Shown: piece by piece, positions 52,186-63,959 of the stretch
Position numbering within the stretch: position 1 is the stretch's first letter
Layout: each line of letters begins with the position of its first letter
DNA from: Ifrita kowaldi
Lineage: Eukaryota > Chordata > Aves > Passeriformes > Cinclosomatidae
Length of the DNA: 64,000 bases
Assembly (NCBI GenBank): GCA_013398055.1
Contig: VZRS01014475.1
Coordinates: 392,268 to 456,267, forward strand
Direction of reading: 5' to 3'
Translations under genes and position numbers: made by a program
The notes under the pieces: generated by a model
Seen by the model: the letters and a program-made list of their open reading frames with translations, nothing else
Told to the model about the DNA's origin: nothing
The model's database searches: none

Positions 52186-53179
52186 CTGCTGTGGACTGCT
52201 AATAACACCTTGAAGCAGACTAATCTTTCATGGGAGGTATTTATGTTAAAACTAGTAAATTCCTATAACATATTTTGATTTGAATAAAGCAATATTTTTG
52301 GATACAGAAATATTCAGTTGAAAATTTCCCAGCTTATACATGGTGTTCCAGTCACAAAAGCCACTTGTTATGTTGTTTTTATTTTTTCTGATGCCCTAAT
52401 GAAGATTACATGTCTGCTCTCCTCTGAGTTCATCAAGCACATAATTTAGCAGTGTGTTGCACAGCTTTGTACTACTGTATTAGCTGCTAGCTCCTAGTTG
52501 TAATCAGAGAATAGGGCCAACATGATGTTAAGTATGTTACAAACAAAAAGATTTGTGGTGGTCCCCAAGGTGTCTGTTATCAAAGTACAAGTTAAAAGTT
52601 GAGAAGTGGATAGTATGGATGGAGTGTGTGTACGTGTGTGTGAGTGTAGCAAACAAATGCTAAAATAAAAATGATAATTTTAAGCATATTACTTGTCAAG
52701 TCTTCATATGTGTAATGCGGAAAGGTAGAACTCTAAAGAAAGGTTTGAAGTTATATAATAATTTATACAAATATCCATTTTAACATTACTAAATCAACAA
52801 TAACATTAGATGTCTTACTGAACTCGAGTGCAGTACTGTGAGAGAAGGTTTCACTGATGATTTAAAATGGGACATAATTTTTTGGTAGATCTTCTTTTAA
52901 TGTAGATGTTACTTAAGAAGGATGAGGAAAGCCACAACAGTCTACCGACTTGTATCCAGATAACCGTATTTGCTTATTACAGGTATTGACTTGTTGGGTG
53001 CAAACAGGACAGTGCATGAGCTGGTCCTGCCAAGGACAAGGTCAAGGAGAGGTCAAGAATGTAGGATAGGTTTTTTAATCTAATATGCCAAAACTAAATC
53101 TGAAAACATCTGTGTGATGCTGCTATTGCTGATGGACATTCAGGAAAGTCGTATGTGTGGTCTGCCCACTAATACTTTA
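52186..53179. other. Non-coding stretch
   Basis: About 1 kb of AT-rich sequence holding an interrupted GT microsatellite. No gene is seen. Confidence 0.6.
52623..52648. repeat. (GT)n interrupted microsatellite
   Basis: Alternating GT units broken by TAC and GAG. Confidence 0.85.
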
Positions 53180-53675
53180 GAATCAGAGAATATCTCAAGT
53201 CGGAAGGGACCCATAAGGATTACCAAGTCCAACTCCCTGTTTCTCATAGGACTACCTAAAACTAAACCACATGGCAAAGTGCATCTTCCAGATGCTCTTA
53301 AACTCTGCCATGATCACTTTCCTTGGGAGCCTGTTCCAGTGACCAACCACTCTCTCAGTAAAGAACCTTTTCCTAACTTTCCTGACACCGCTTCATTCCA
53401 TTTCCTTGTATCCCACCGCTGGTCACCAGAAAGCAGATCAGCACCTCCTGCTCTGCTGCTGTCCTTGGGGAAGTTGTCGACTAAGATGTGTCCACCCATC
53501 AGCCTTCTCCAAGCTGAACAAAACAAGCAGCCTCAGCCACTGCTCCTGTGTCTTGTCCTTGAGGCCTTTTACCATATTGGTTGCCCTCCTCTGGACACAC
53601 TCTAATAGTTTGCTGTCCTTCTTATATCAAGAACCCAAAACTACACACAGTACTTGTGATGTCATCATATCTCTG
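53180..53675 (-). mobile_element. CR1 LINE fragment, minus strand
   Basis: Plus strand starts AGAATCAGAGAATATCTCAA, then GAAGGGACCCATAAGGAT and CCAAGTCCAACTCCCTG, the reversed CR1 3' UTR. It continues through CTTCTCCAAGCTGAAC and GCCCTCCTCTGGACACACTC, the reverse complement of the coding block for CR1 FSLEKRR and VQRRA. It ends near AAAACTACACACAGTACTTG (about 53660). 5'-truncated at about 53675 with no recognisable small RNA at that junction. The ORFs 53114-53605 and 53406-53843 on the plus strand are shadows of this element. Confidence 0.93.
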
Positions 53676-54853
53676 ACGCTAAAACGTGGTGTACTTGCTG
53701 TTAAAAATTTGCCCATTATAATGAATGTAGTTGTCTACTCTAACTTTGGGTTAGGGTTTTGCATGGTGCTGGAGAATGAGCACATCTCTGAACCGGAGAC
53801 AAATCATGAGTCTTTAGCTCCCCTCTCTTCCTCTCTCCTATGAGAAGGTAACCTCTTTTCTTTCAGTTCTTTCCTTGTTTAATAAGCATGCACATTTGGC
53901 TGATTTAGGATGAGTACTCCATGAATGAAGAGATTATGTGATGTACGTGGTTGAGATAAAGAAGTGATCAGGTGCAATTTAAATTTAAGGATGACCAGAG
54001 ACCTTACAGGGACAGATCTCATAATCTATAATGCCACTCAGAGTCTGGAAATTGTGCAAGACTGCTGGTAAAGAATTTCTTTGCTCAGATAGGCCATTCC
54101 AGTCTTCTCTTTCTCAACTTCTCTATGGATAGCAGAATTGTTATAATATTTAATCCAGTATGGGATAGCAGCTCTCTGATTGATGAGTGTTTATAAAAGC
54201 TTTCAAACTTGAAAAGCATGTAGCATTCTTCCCTTTGATAGATGACCAAAGGATTTTTAGGAATAGTAAACATTAAGTGTAGTGGAAGAAAACCGTGAGT
54301 TACTAAGGCAAGACTAGTAATGTAGTTTCAGGAATTTATACAGGCCCAACTGGAAAGTCATCATATATTACTGAAACTTGGTCCACACATGGGAGTGTGG
54401 CTGGCAAAATAATGTTAAGAAGGAGCAGGGCAGTTATGTATGATGAGGCGCCAGTACACAAATAGGTATTCCCATGGAAAATGGTTGAAGCTCAGCTGAT
54501 GGCTGATACCAGTTTTGCTGCATTTTTCTGCACTATGCTATCACATAATTACCACTTAGTGTATGAATTTTATCAGCATGAAAAACCTCACCCCTAAGCC
54601 AATACAAATTACATTGTCTTAACAGAGATACAGTTACAGTAAAGGAAAACAAAAATTTGTAGCTAAAGAGTGTTTTAATTTCAATTGCTAATTTAAGTCT
54701 TATTAGCAAAAGAATTTATAAAGTTTGGACAAGTTCTGCCGGTGTAGCTCTGCTAGGAGTCTTTTTGTTAGGAGTCAAACTGGGAACCTTTCGAACCTTG
54801 GGTTCTAATGTGCTGCACAGAAGGAAAGAGAAATGAGTTCTTGCCTGTTCCAG
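53676..54853. other. Non-coding stretch before candidate exon
   Basis: No repeat or gene recognised. The last bases form the acceptor tract of the candidate exon at 54854. Confidence 0.55.
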
Positions 54854-54949
54854 ATAACAGTGGAGAAGCTGCCCAATCTGTTGCGCCCAACCATGCTGCT
54901 GAATCGCTACACTACAGACCCCCGGTATCAGCAACTCTTCATCAATCTG
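54854..54949 (+). CDS. Candidate 96-bp coding exon (gene not recognised)
   Basis: The acceptor TTCTTGCCTGTTCCAG ends at 54853 and the donor ATCTG|GTAAGA starts at 54950. Between them 96 bp read open from the first base as 32 codons, with phase 0 at both ends. The peptide begins ITVEKLPNLLRPTMLLNRYT and ends DPRYQQLFINL. Codon choice is typical of vertebrate coding DNA (CTG, GTG, GAG, AAG, ATC and TTC dominate), in clear contrast to the AT-rich surroundings. A second frame is also open but has less coding-like codon use. The symmetric phase would allow skipping. No domain is identifiable from 32 residues. If real, it places a plus-strand gene with large introns across this part of the window. 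Confidence 0.5.
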
Positions 54950-57900
54950 GTAAGACTGAAGCCAACTCTAAAAACAAACATTTCCTCCATGAACAATGTG
55001 TTTGTTATATTTTCTCATTTGTTTATGATGGCTGTGTCAGCCGCACTGATTTACATAAACACTGCCAATCCTGGGACGTTAAATTCTCAACAAAAGTAGC
55101 TGAGTACAAACAGCATTCCGAAGTTTTAATTCATATTGTATAAACATAACAGATGTTGATAAAATGAGCCAAAAAGAAAATACAACAAAGGAGACCATTT
55201 CAAGGGGGCTTTTGATTAAAATACATTCCAGATTGACAAAATGATACAATGTTAATGGAATAGATCATTTAAATGTCATTATTTGGCTCTTATAGTTCTA
55301 TAAAGCAAATATAAAGCAACGCTTTTGAGATTTAGACTCCATTACAGTACAGTGCCTATACATCAACTTATAAATAAAACTATATTTCTTTTCCCTTTCC
55401 TTTTTTTTTTTAATCCCTGCTATGACATCGCCACATTTATTTCCTAAATACTGTACTAAAATACTGGGTCCAAAAGCAATAATAAGTTTGGTATACAGAG
55501 TAAGGCCTAAAATAAATATATTATAAACAAAATAAATGCAGTTTCTGCCTCAGTGAATTTCCAGTCATTGAAACCGAGATGGGGACACCGAGAAATCCAG
55601 GTCAGAGGCCTAATTCAGTTGGGTTTTCTTTAAAAAGATATAAAATCTGCTCCTGTTTATTCATGTGTAAAGATGATGAGACTCCATTTGAGATCTATCT
55701 GGTCTAAATCCCTTGCTTTGAGAATAGATAGAAGGAGAGAAAATTTACAAACTACATAATGATCCTAATACGCATTATCTAGTTTGGTTTACGGGTTTGC
55801 TTTTAATAAATGGGGAAACCGAGGTGCAGAGAGGACACATGGCTTTCCAAAGTTCAAGAGATGGTCATACGTGGAAGTAGAAGTTACCTCAAGTTGAGGC
55901 CCGGTCTAGTGCTTGTGCCACTGGGCCACACAACTTTTTCATTATGGGAAATCTATGGAACATAATTATATTTCATATTGATACCTGATTTGATCCCTGA
56001 AGCACGAAGTTTAGTATCCCTTTCAACAGCTTGTTATTACCACTCATGAAAGCTCTGTTTCTGATATCCATATAAATATTCATTGTGAATTTCCTGGGTG
56101 CAATGATTTCGTGTGGTGGTCAGTTCCACAGCAGAATTACATGTGGTATAGAAAGAGGAAACCTCTTTAATTTGTTTTCTTCCTTATGTCTTTGAATGCT
56201 TTGTCTGTTCTGTAAATGAGAGAGGGAGAAGAGATGTGTCCTTCTATGCTGTGCAATTATTGATCGTATTTTATCATGTCTTTGTTTCCCATCTTCCTCT
56301 GTCTGGGGAAGCATACAGTTGGGAAGCCTAATACATCTTCTTTGACAGAACTGTCCAAGTCACAGGAATAATACTGTGGAATTATGGGAAAAATAGTGTC
56401 TTAGTGAACAGCCACATGCTCTACAAAGACCAGCTGGGTTGACAATAAAATGATCTTTAGCTCTGTTCCTATCAAGAAACCATTAAAGCTCTCATAGCTT
56501 TCAGTGGCCAGAGTTTAGTACTGGTAGGCTCTCTTCTTCTCACACCCATGTGATTGTTCCTCTTCCTTGCAGCCTATGTTTCTACGTGAATTGATTTTTA
56601 TAAGCATGTACTACAAAATATTATAGCATGGTTGTGTAATGAGATAGCAGCAATAAAAAAAAAAAACCAACTTAGTAAACATTGGGGTCACTGACTATTT
56701 TCAAGTAAAATCTTAGACTAGAAAAATCTTAGACTTAGAAAGTGGACCTCAACTTTGCTTTTCCAGTCTGTGAAATTTGAGTACATTCCAGTCATAATAG
56801 TTTATTTAGATTATACTTGATGGTTTACCAAAAAATAAAGTTGTTCTTTTACTATGGTATTTCCTGATGTTTCAGGTATAACTGAGGATGCCGAGCAGGG
56901 AGAGAAGAATCCATGTTCATGCTGGATTCTGTAGAACCTACAGAACCAAGTGTTTGGGGAGATCAGGAGGAAGGACTTGATGCCTTTCCCACTGGAGGAG
57001 AGGCTCAGGCTCCAGATGGCACCACAGAGCCCTGATGCCAGTGAGCAGCCCCTGGATTCGAGGCTATGCATGCATTCTTACGCTTTGTCACTTCTTTTGG
57101 AGCCCATGTTCTTCTTCAGGAACACATAATCAGAGCTTTTCCACTTGATTCCTTCCAGAGAAGAGATGCTTAAAAGGTGTAGTATCTTGACATGAGGGAT
57201 TGTAGATGCAGAATTGTGTCCCTTCAGCTGCTTGGTGATTGCAAAATTAATTAATTTAAATGCTTGTGAGACAAAAGGAGAATTCAGGTGTTCATGGAAG
57301 ACATAAGAAAAAAGATGTGAAAGACGAATGTCAAGAATGCTTTTGTCATGCTGTGTCTACGCCTCTCAAAGAAAAAATATCATAACCATCAGCAGCAGCT
57401 ATGTTGGCAAAGCCTTTCAGTGAAGACTAAATCTTCAGCCTCTGAGTATCTGCCTATTAAAAAGGAAAATGTTTTAGATTTCCTCCTATGATTTTGATGT
57501 TTAATTTTGTTCTGTTAAATGCCAGAGGGATTCCCACAGACTTGGACATTAAAATCAAACATATGAAGGAATCCACCACTATTAATGTTATAATGAATAC
57601 CAAGGAAAACTAGTAATAATTTATTAGTTATAAAAATTTGCCAAAATTCCTGAAAGTGAATTTCTGGTATTTGAATCATGCAGCTCTGACTCTCCTATAA
57701 ATCAAATAATTGTTGGATGTTCTCTAGTTTTCCCTTTAGGAATTTGTCTTTATTATTAATGTTGTTTTTGTAGCAGCACAGAGAATGCGCAGAACTTTAA
57801 AACTGAAGTGTCCAGTCAATGCATATAACCAGCAGCCCAGAAATGCCCAGCGGTACATGAGACAGGCTCTTCAAGTGGTCATTTGAAATATGTCATATGC

Positions 57901-58160
57901 AGGATGAGAAATGCTCTGCAAATCATTCATTCAAGAGATATGGATATTGATGTTTATTTAGATACTGTTACAGTTCATAATCTTTGCTCATTAGAACACT
58001 AGCAGGGTCATTGTCACTACTGAGCTATGCCTCACCTACCTGGAAAATGCCAAATTCTTCTTCAAGGAATTAGGGTTTGTGTGATAGCAGAACTAGCTAG
58101 ACACCCCTGGTGATTTCCTCTTAAGGCAGTGAGAATCTCTTCTCTTGATATTGGGAACAT
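54950..58160. other. Non-coding stretch, possibly intron
   Basis: AT-rich, with many stops. A strong acceptor (TTCCTCTTCCTTGCAG) ends at 56572, and a short phase-0 frame reading PMFLRELIFISMYYKIL closes with TAG at 56624-56626. This is phase-compatible with the exon at 54854 but too short to call. No RNA gene or repeat recognised. Confidence 0.5.
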
Positions 58161-58266
58161 AGTGTGACCCTTGGGGATGGTGCTGTGCCAGAGCCGGGAG
58201 TTGGACTTGATGACTCTTATGGGTCCCTTCCAACTCAGCTTATTCTGTGTGACTCTGGGATTCTGA
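58161..58266 (+). mobile_element. CR1 3' end fragment, plus strand
   Basis: CCGGGAGTTGGACTTGATGA, then GGGTCCCTTCCAACTCAGC and TTATTCTGTGTGACTCTGG, a CR1 3' UTR and decayed terminal repeat. The family resembles the one at 4344 and 53180 (GGGTCCCTTCCAACTC type). The 5' boundary is uncertain. Confidence 0.9.
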
Positions 58267-61200
58267 AATCTGAGTAACCTTGCCATGAATTTGCATTTTT
58301 GGTTCAAAGCCCATTGCTGATTTCCTTTTCCTTGATTTATTGAGTACACAGAGTATCACCTTTCTAAGACCTGAGTAATGTAATTTTTTTTTGCTTACTG
58401 TGTCTGTGGCTAAATGACTCAGTATAAATTGTAGTTGGGGTGTACTTTGCAGAGTATGAGAGCTTGAGACAGCTTAACAGTAACTCGTTACACAACTTTG
58501 AACTGGTCACTTAAATGCTTGGCATATCATTTACCCTGCCTTTAAATTTTGAACATTGATATGAATCCACCATAGGTACTGTGACGAGTATATGTGCGAA
58601 AGATATTATAGGAATAGAAACTATTTATAAGAGTATTTTGGGCTGTCCAGTCAACACGGGGTTGCCTTTTTTTTTTTTTCCCTTTCAGTACAAGTGTAAT
58701 CTCTAAGTAAAAGTTCACAGAATTTACATGGAACTTCTTATAACTGTGCTGTGAACTGGGTGAGGCATGGCATGCTGCATTTTTCCATACATTATTATAT
58801 ATCTAGTTTCATTCCTAGATGAGAGGTTTTTGCTTGTTCATTTGTTTGTTTTGTTTTGTTTTGATTTTTTGTAATGTATGTGTGTTTGTGAAGACACACA
58901 AAAGAAAATTCCTCCCAGGACTGAAAGGAGTGGCTCCTTTATATTCTGGACTCCAGTGACAAACTCATCACAAATGATAATAGCCTAATACATAACAGGA
59001 AAGTGAAAAGAGATGAAATTGGTAGGAAGCTTTTCATTAATATGTCATGCTCATGATCTTTACATAGAACAGGTCTCTAAGGAATGACAACAACAAGTAC
59101 TCATATCATTTGACTCTTAGGCAAAAAACACTTTTGTTTTTCTTCTTGTCTGCTTTAGTGTATGGTAAATGTTCTGCTATTTCTTCATATAATTTGAACT
59201 AAAGGCTAGATAGAGTAAAGATGCTATTTTTATTATAAGATACAGTTTACCAATTTTCATGATTTTTAAACACAAACCTCAGAGACAAAGGGCTTCACAA
59301 CAAAATTCAAGTCTTTGGCACTATTTTTGGCTTTTACTACATATCTATACCTCTTTCACCTCACTCTGGCGAGTGATGATGTTTTCGTAACGCTTCTTTC
59401 CCTCTTAAACTGAAACGTGTCTTCAAGCACAGGTGGACTGAACTTTAGATCCAGGATTGAAGTACAGTTGTGCAAAATTCCCAATTCAATTAGGAAAATT
59501 GCCTTCACATTAGAAACACTAAACCATCTATGCATTACGTATCCCTATGAGTGAACATAAACTGTTTTGAGAAGTTTTTTGTAGCATGCAGCTTTAATGT
59601 ATGGTTTTACAGGTATCCTGCAATGTCCATTATGTAACATTGGTCGTGTTTTTCCTGTCATGTGATACTTACATACTTTAGAATTAATTGCCCAGTGTTT
59701 TCAAACTGCCTGATTTATCACACTGGAGAACTTTCCAACATTGTTTCACAACTGATTCCTTCTTACATTTTTTAAATGGGATTTTGTCCTTTAATCACAA
59801 TTATTTGCTGACTATCAACAGAAAAACCTAAAGGAGGGAAGACAGATGAAGAAATTCTTTGTATCTACTTTATATAAAAATGATGACTTTAAGGATTCAG
59901 GGACCAACATTGCTAAAGGTACTGGTAATGTGATATGGTCTATCATACCTCAAGGCTCAGATAGCCTTGAGCCAAAAATCTAAAGGCTAATGGAAATGTA
60001 GCTGTGCTCTGCAAGAGTAGCGCCTGGAAAATCACTGATGAGGAAGTGCTGCAAAATGTTACTGTTGTCTCTGCTGCCCCTTTTCACATAGCTTCAGCTA
60101 ACGGAGCTGTCGGTGTACCTCTGGTGATCATGAAATCACTTAATGAAATGAAGTGTAACCAGCTCTCTACTAAAATAGTGCTTAATTAAGTGTGACCATC
60201 AAGTGATGGGAACCATAGCAGTATACAAGGGAATGCTTGTTCATTCCTGAAAGGCCTATTAAAGTAAGAGGAAATATGTGATCAGCACAGTTGTCTGAAT
60301 GTCTAACACGGTATGGCATGGGAATGCCAGCATCAGAGTTCAAACACACGAGGAGTTACTGCTGCTTACTTGAGGTACTGAACAGACCAGAATTATTTAC
60401 ACTACGTGATTGTAATCAATGCCGAGACACTTCTGAGGAGCCAAAGCAATGAAATGGTTCACTAACTTGAAGTATCTCATTAAACTGGTGAATTTTGTTT
60501 GTCTGAGATCATAGATCATAGACTTAACATTCTGCCACTGAGGCCACTCCTTACTCCACAACAGCAGAGAAATGGTGAGGAATTACCAGCTTCTGCATAT
60601 TTTATTTTGAAGGGTTATAGAAACAAAATTGTATTTTTGTGCAGTTTATATTTGCAAAGAGCTCTGTAGATCTGAAGTTCCACAGCTTCTGCTGTGATGC
60701 TGCAATAATTGCCCCTCTTATCTCACCTGGAGCTGAGATGTGGATATGAAGTAGCTTTCTGGGGATTGGAAAGTGAGTCTGAGGCAGAGCTAAAAGAACT
60801 TCAAGATCCTGACTTTCCTTCTCAGTATTAATCTCTTTCTTGCAAAGCGAGAAACACTGGCACTAAGAGAAGGCATGGCAAACTGTGTGACTCCCATGTC
60901 CTCTCACATTTTGGCAGTTTTGCCACACAGAAGTGTTTCTAGTGTGATAGGGCAGTCCCTGGTATACAGAGCAAAACCACCCACGCAACAGTGAGGACTG
61001 CAAGGACTGCCCCCGTGGAGGAGGCACGGTAGTTCTGTAGAAGTTCCCTCTCTCTCATTGAGAATGAATCCTGGAAGCCTCCCTAAGACACACTGGGTCA
61101 GCACAGCAAAGGATGGGACCACTGCTGAGTCACCACAATGCACACGCTTTCCGTGAAAGCATGAGATGTAAAAAAATAAATAAACAAGACTTGACATCTC

Positions 61201-61758
61201 TGGTACATGTGCATATGTATAGATGTGAACATGTGCATGTGCATATATGCAGACAAAAAACCTAACCCTTTTTTCACTATCATTTGTAATTTAGAAGACA
61301 GGGCTAAAAACTGGATGAGGATACATATTTCCTTTGAGGGAAAAAAAAAAAAGGAGGAGGAAACAAATTATGTCTATCTGGAGCTTCATTATCCTACAAT
61401 TATACAGACTACTATCTATATAAGAAACCTTTAGAAACCTTTTCAATCTTTAAGGAGTAAGCAATAGGATAGGGATTAGTGCTGGTGCAAGTTAAGGGCT
61501 GAGACCAAGGCACAGAGGTAAACCAGACAGAATCAAGTGCCCAGGACAGCGGTGTCTTGCAGGACATACAAATAAGAAGTATTGCTTTTCTAATATTACA
61601 ACCACAGCACAGAATATAAGCATTGTTCACAAAAATGACAGGACACTTTTTAATTAGCCTGGGCAGATCATATCTCTGATAGGGATCTTTCTTACATCTT
61701 GTCTTTAAGGTGAAGAACATCTGAAAACATCAGCTCTTTGAACCTAGAAAGCTGAGTT
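58267..61758. other. Non-coding stretch
   Basis: No gene recognised. It has a poly-T run near 58665, a TTTTG-type tract, and a purine run near 61340. The ORF at 60004-60189 has no recognisable domain or splice context. Confidence 0.55.
58832..58871. repeat. (TTTTG)n low-complexity tract
   Basis: TTTG and TTTTG units in tandem. Possibly a reversed, decayed A-rich tail, but no retroposed sequence is recognised next to it. Confidence 0.8.
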
Positions 61759-62241
61759 TCACAGAATCACAGAACAATTTACATTAGCAGGGTCCTCTGG
61801 GGGTCATCTAGTGCATCCCCCTGCTCCACGGAGGTCCAGCTAGATCAGATAGCTCAGGGCCATGCCTAGTCAAGCCCTTTAAACCCTCAAAGATGGAAAG
61901 CCCATATCCCCAGCTCCATTATTTGACCATCTTTATGGTAAAATATTTTTGTTATACTTAATTAAAGTTTCCCATGCTCTGTCTTAAGTCCATTGCCTAT
62001 CATTGGACACATGCAAGAGAATCTGGCTCTGTCTTATCTGTAGCCTAAGGACAGGTAGTTTCAGCAGTCAGGTCTTCTTTGACCCTCCTCTTCTCCAAGC
62101 TGAATGGACTTATCCCTCTAGGCATCTTCTCATATGCCTGTGCTCCAGCCCCCTGACCAGTCTGGTGGCCTGCTGCTGGATTTGCTCCAGTATGTCAGCA
62201 TTATTGCTCTACTGTGGAGACTTCTTTTCATGCCCAAACTG
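61759..62241 (-). mobile_element. CR1 LINE fragment, minus strand, U6-capped
   Basis: Plus strand starts TCACAGAATCACAGAACAAT, followed by the reversed 3' UTR (GGTCATCTAGTGCATCCCCC, GGTCCAGCTAGATCAG). The reversed coding block follows: CTCTTCTCCAAGCTGAATGG for FSLEKR-type sequence and GCTGCTGGATTTGCTCCAG for the VQRRA region. It ends at GCCCAAACTG (62232-62241), the reverse of the CR1 CAGTTTTGGGC block. About 480 bp, with diverged sequence and many small indels. Its 5' junction is joined to U6-derived sequence five bases away. Confidence 0.92.
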
Positions 62242-62245
62242 ACTT

Positions 62246-62311
62246 CTGCAGGCATCATGCTAATCTTCTCTACCATTCAAGTTTTAGCATATATGCAGCC
62301 AACAAAAACAT
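62246..62311 (-). pseudogene. U6 snRNA-derived pseudogene fragment
   Basis: On the minus strand, AGAGAAGATTAGCATG is a 16-nt exact match to the U6 core that contains the U6-U4 and U6-U2 pairing region. Upstream, GGCTGCATATATGCTAAAAC matches U6 GGCAGCACATATACTAAAAT. Downstream, ATGCCTGC matches GGCCCCTGC. The first 17 nt of U6 are weakly traceable, with mostly C-to-T and G-to-A changes, so the copy may reach the true U6 5' end. The 3' third of U6 is absent, replaced by CR1. It is far too degraded to work as U6 and lacks visible upstream PSE/TATA promoter elements. It lies in the same orientation as the CR1 it caps. Confidence 0.85.
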
Positions 62312-63959
62312 GATTTCATTAGAAGATAAGCCAGAACATTCATTTTTTTAAAGGAAGAAACTTGGGGACAATGGAAATGTAAGGCTTTTAACCCATTTCT
62401 ACCTTCCTCTCTATTAAGCAATGTGTCCTTATGTCCTGGTCTTTTTCTCAGCCCACAATTTTCAGTCGCTTCCTGCACTGTAAGGAAGTCTTCACAATCC
62501 CCTCTCAGCATCCTGAGAGAAGTATTTGCATCAACTTGGGCTCTTGGTTGTGATGTCTTCTCTGCCTCTCAGAGCTCTCCCTTCTGCTTCTGCTGAAGGC
62601 TTCTACACCTTGTGTATTTCACCACTCTGTCAAGATTTGCTCTGCACTCCAGAAACTTTTTCCCCAAAAAGTTGCTCAACTGCTCTTCGAAAAGCACAAT
62701 TTCCTCCTCCTTCCCAAAGATGCCCCCTGAGTAGAGCCACATTGTTGTCTGCTGTCTCCTGAAAAGAACATAATGTCTACTAGCACAGAGCAGCTCCAAA
62801 CAAAGAAATTAAAAATTATACACTCAACATGTTAACAGAAACATCTACAACATTGTTATGAAAAGTTATTCATTAGGGTCTGGCTGTGATTTTGGAAATT
62901 ACTCAGGGCGGTTTTATAACAGTTAAAAACTGTAAGGTGCTGTGTGTAAGGCTTTGGGGTTTGGACATATTTTTCCACGACTCTTGTCAGCGAGAACATA
63001 CAGCTCTTTTGACAGTAGGACTTGGGTGGGCTGATGGTTGCTGGATGCTGTAATAGGAGGTTGGCAGGACACAGAATGATAAACTTACTTGTCAACAGCC
63101 TTTCTGGCTTTCTTAGGACAGACTGAGCTTTGTACCTCTGCAACTTGTTTCCCATGTAGTCCCTGGTAATTTTTTTGGTACGGGTTAATTGATTTTGTAT
63201 TTGCTTGCTGCTGTTATTATGTCTGCCCAACATGGAACCCTTCTCAGCCACAGAAGCTCATTTTGTATCTATTATTCCCTGCTTTGTTATGTTGCTTCCC
63301 TCAGCCAGAAAGAATTCATATTAAATTGTTTGCATGTTGGTGGCAACAGAGATGGAAGACCAAAGAAAATAAAGAAGAGATCCACAGTAAATGTTGAAAA
63401 TGAGGTCCATCCAGTGTGTGGCATGGAAAATAAGCTGCAAGCACCACTAGGGAGATCTCCTGTTGGGTGACCGCAGCATTGCAAGCCAGAAGAGTTTACA
63501 GAGCACCTCAAGAGGAAGCAGACCTATGTCTCCATCTGCACTCCATAACACTCTTTCTCTGAAAAGCAAGCTACTGGCATAGATGGGGGCCAGATCAAGG
63601 GGATATGCAGGGCCCTTTTGGCCCCTGCGTCTGCATTTCCTTCCTATGAGTCCAAATTATTGTGCAGGGTTGGTGGTCACTAACGCTGCCCATGGCATGG
63701 ATTTGGGACGTTGCTAAGATAGGTGCAGGGCCAGGCTGCTGAAAATATTCTTGTGTACTGCAGGCCAGATGCCTTTAATGTCCCATCAGTTCATAGTTCA
63801 TTTGTGGCTCTCTCTTCAGTATTGTGAGCATTTGCTCTTTCTCTCTCATACAGCACCTTTCCATTTCCTATTAGTTGTGTATTAGTTGCAATGCAGTTGT
63901 ATTAACAGCATTTCTCCACAATGAATTTCACTGTGGTATTTTCTCTCCATATCTCTGCT
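62312..63959. other. Non-coding stretch
   Basis: No gene recognised. The minus ORF at 62856-63251 (131 codons) and the plus ORF at 63189-63470 have no family resemblance, and the two overlap. Confidence 0.55.

Noticed and set aside
53640..53700. C/D-box-like motifs next to the CR1 at 53180
   Set aside because: TGATG and CTGA-like motifs are present, but there is no terminal stem and no proper box spacing. The region overlaps the CR1 end.
53114..53843. Plus-strand ORFs of 163 and 145 codons
   Set aside because: Both are antisense readings of the minus-strand CR1 at 53180-53675.
57050..57070. B-box-like sequence (CCTCGAATCCA on the minus strand)
   Set aside because: No A box, no acceptor or anticodon stem pairing around it, so not a tRNA.
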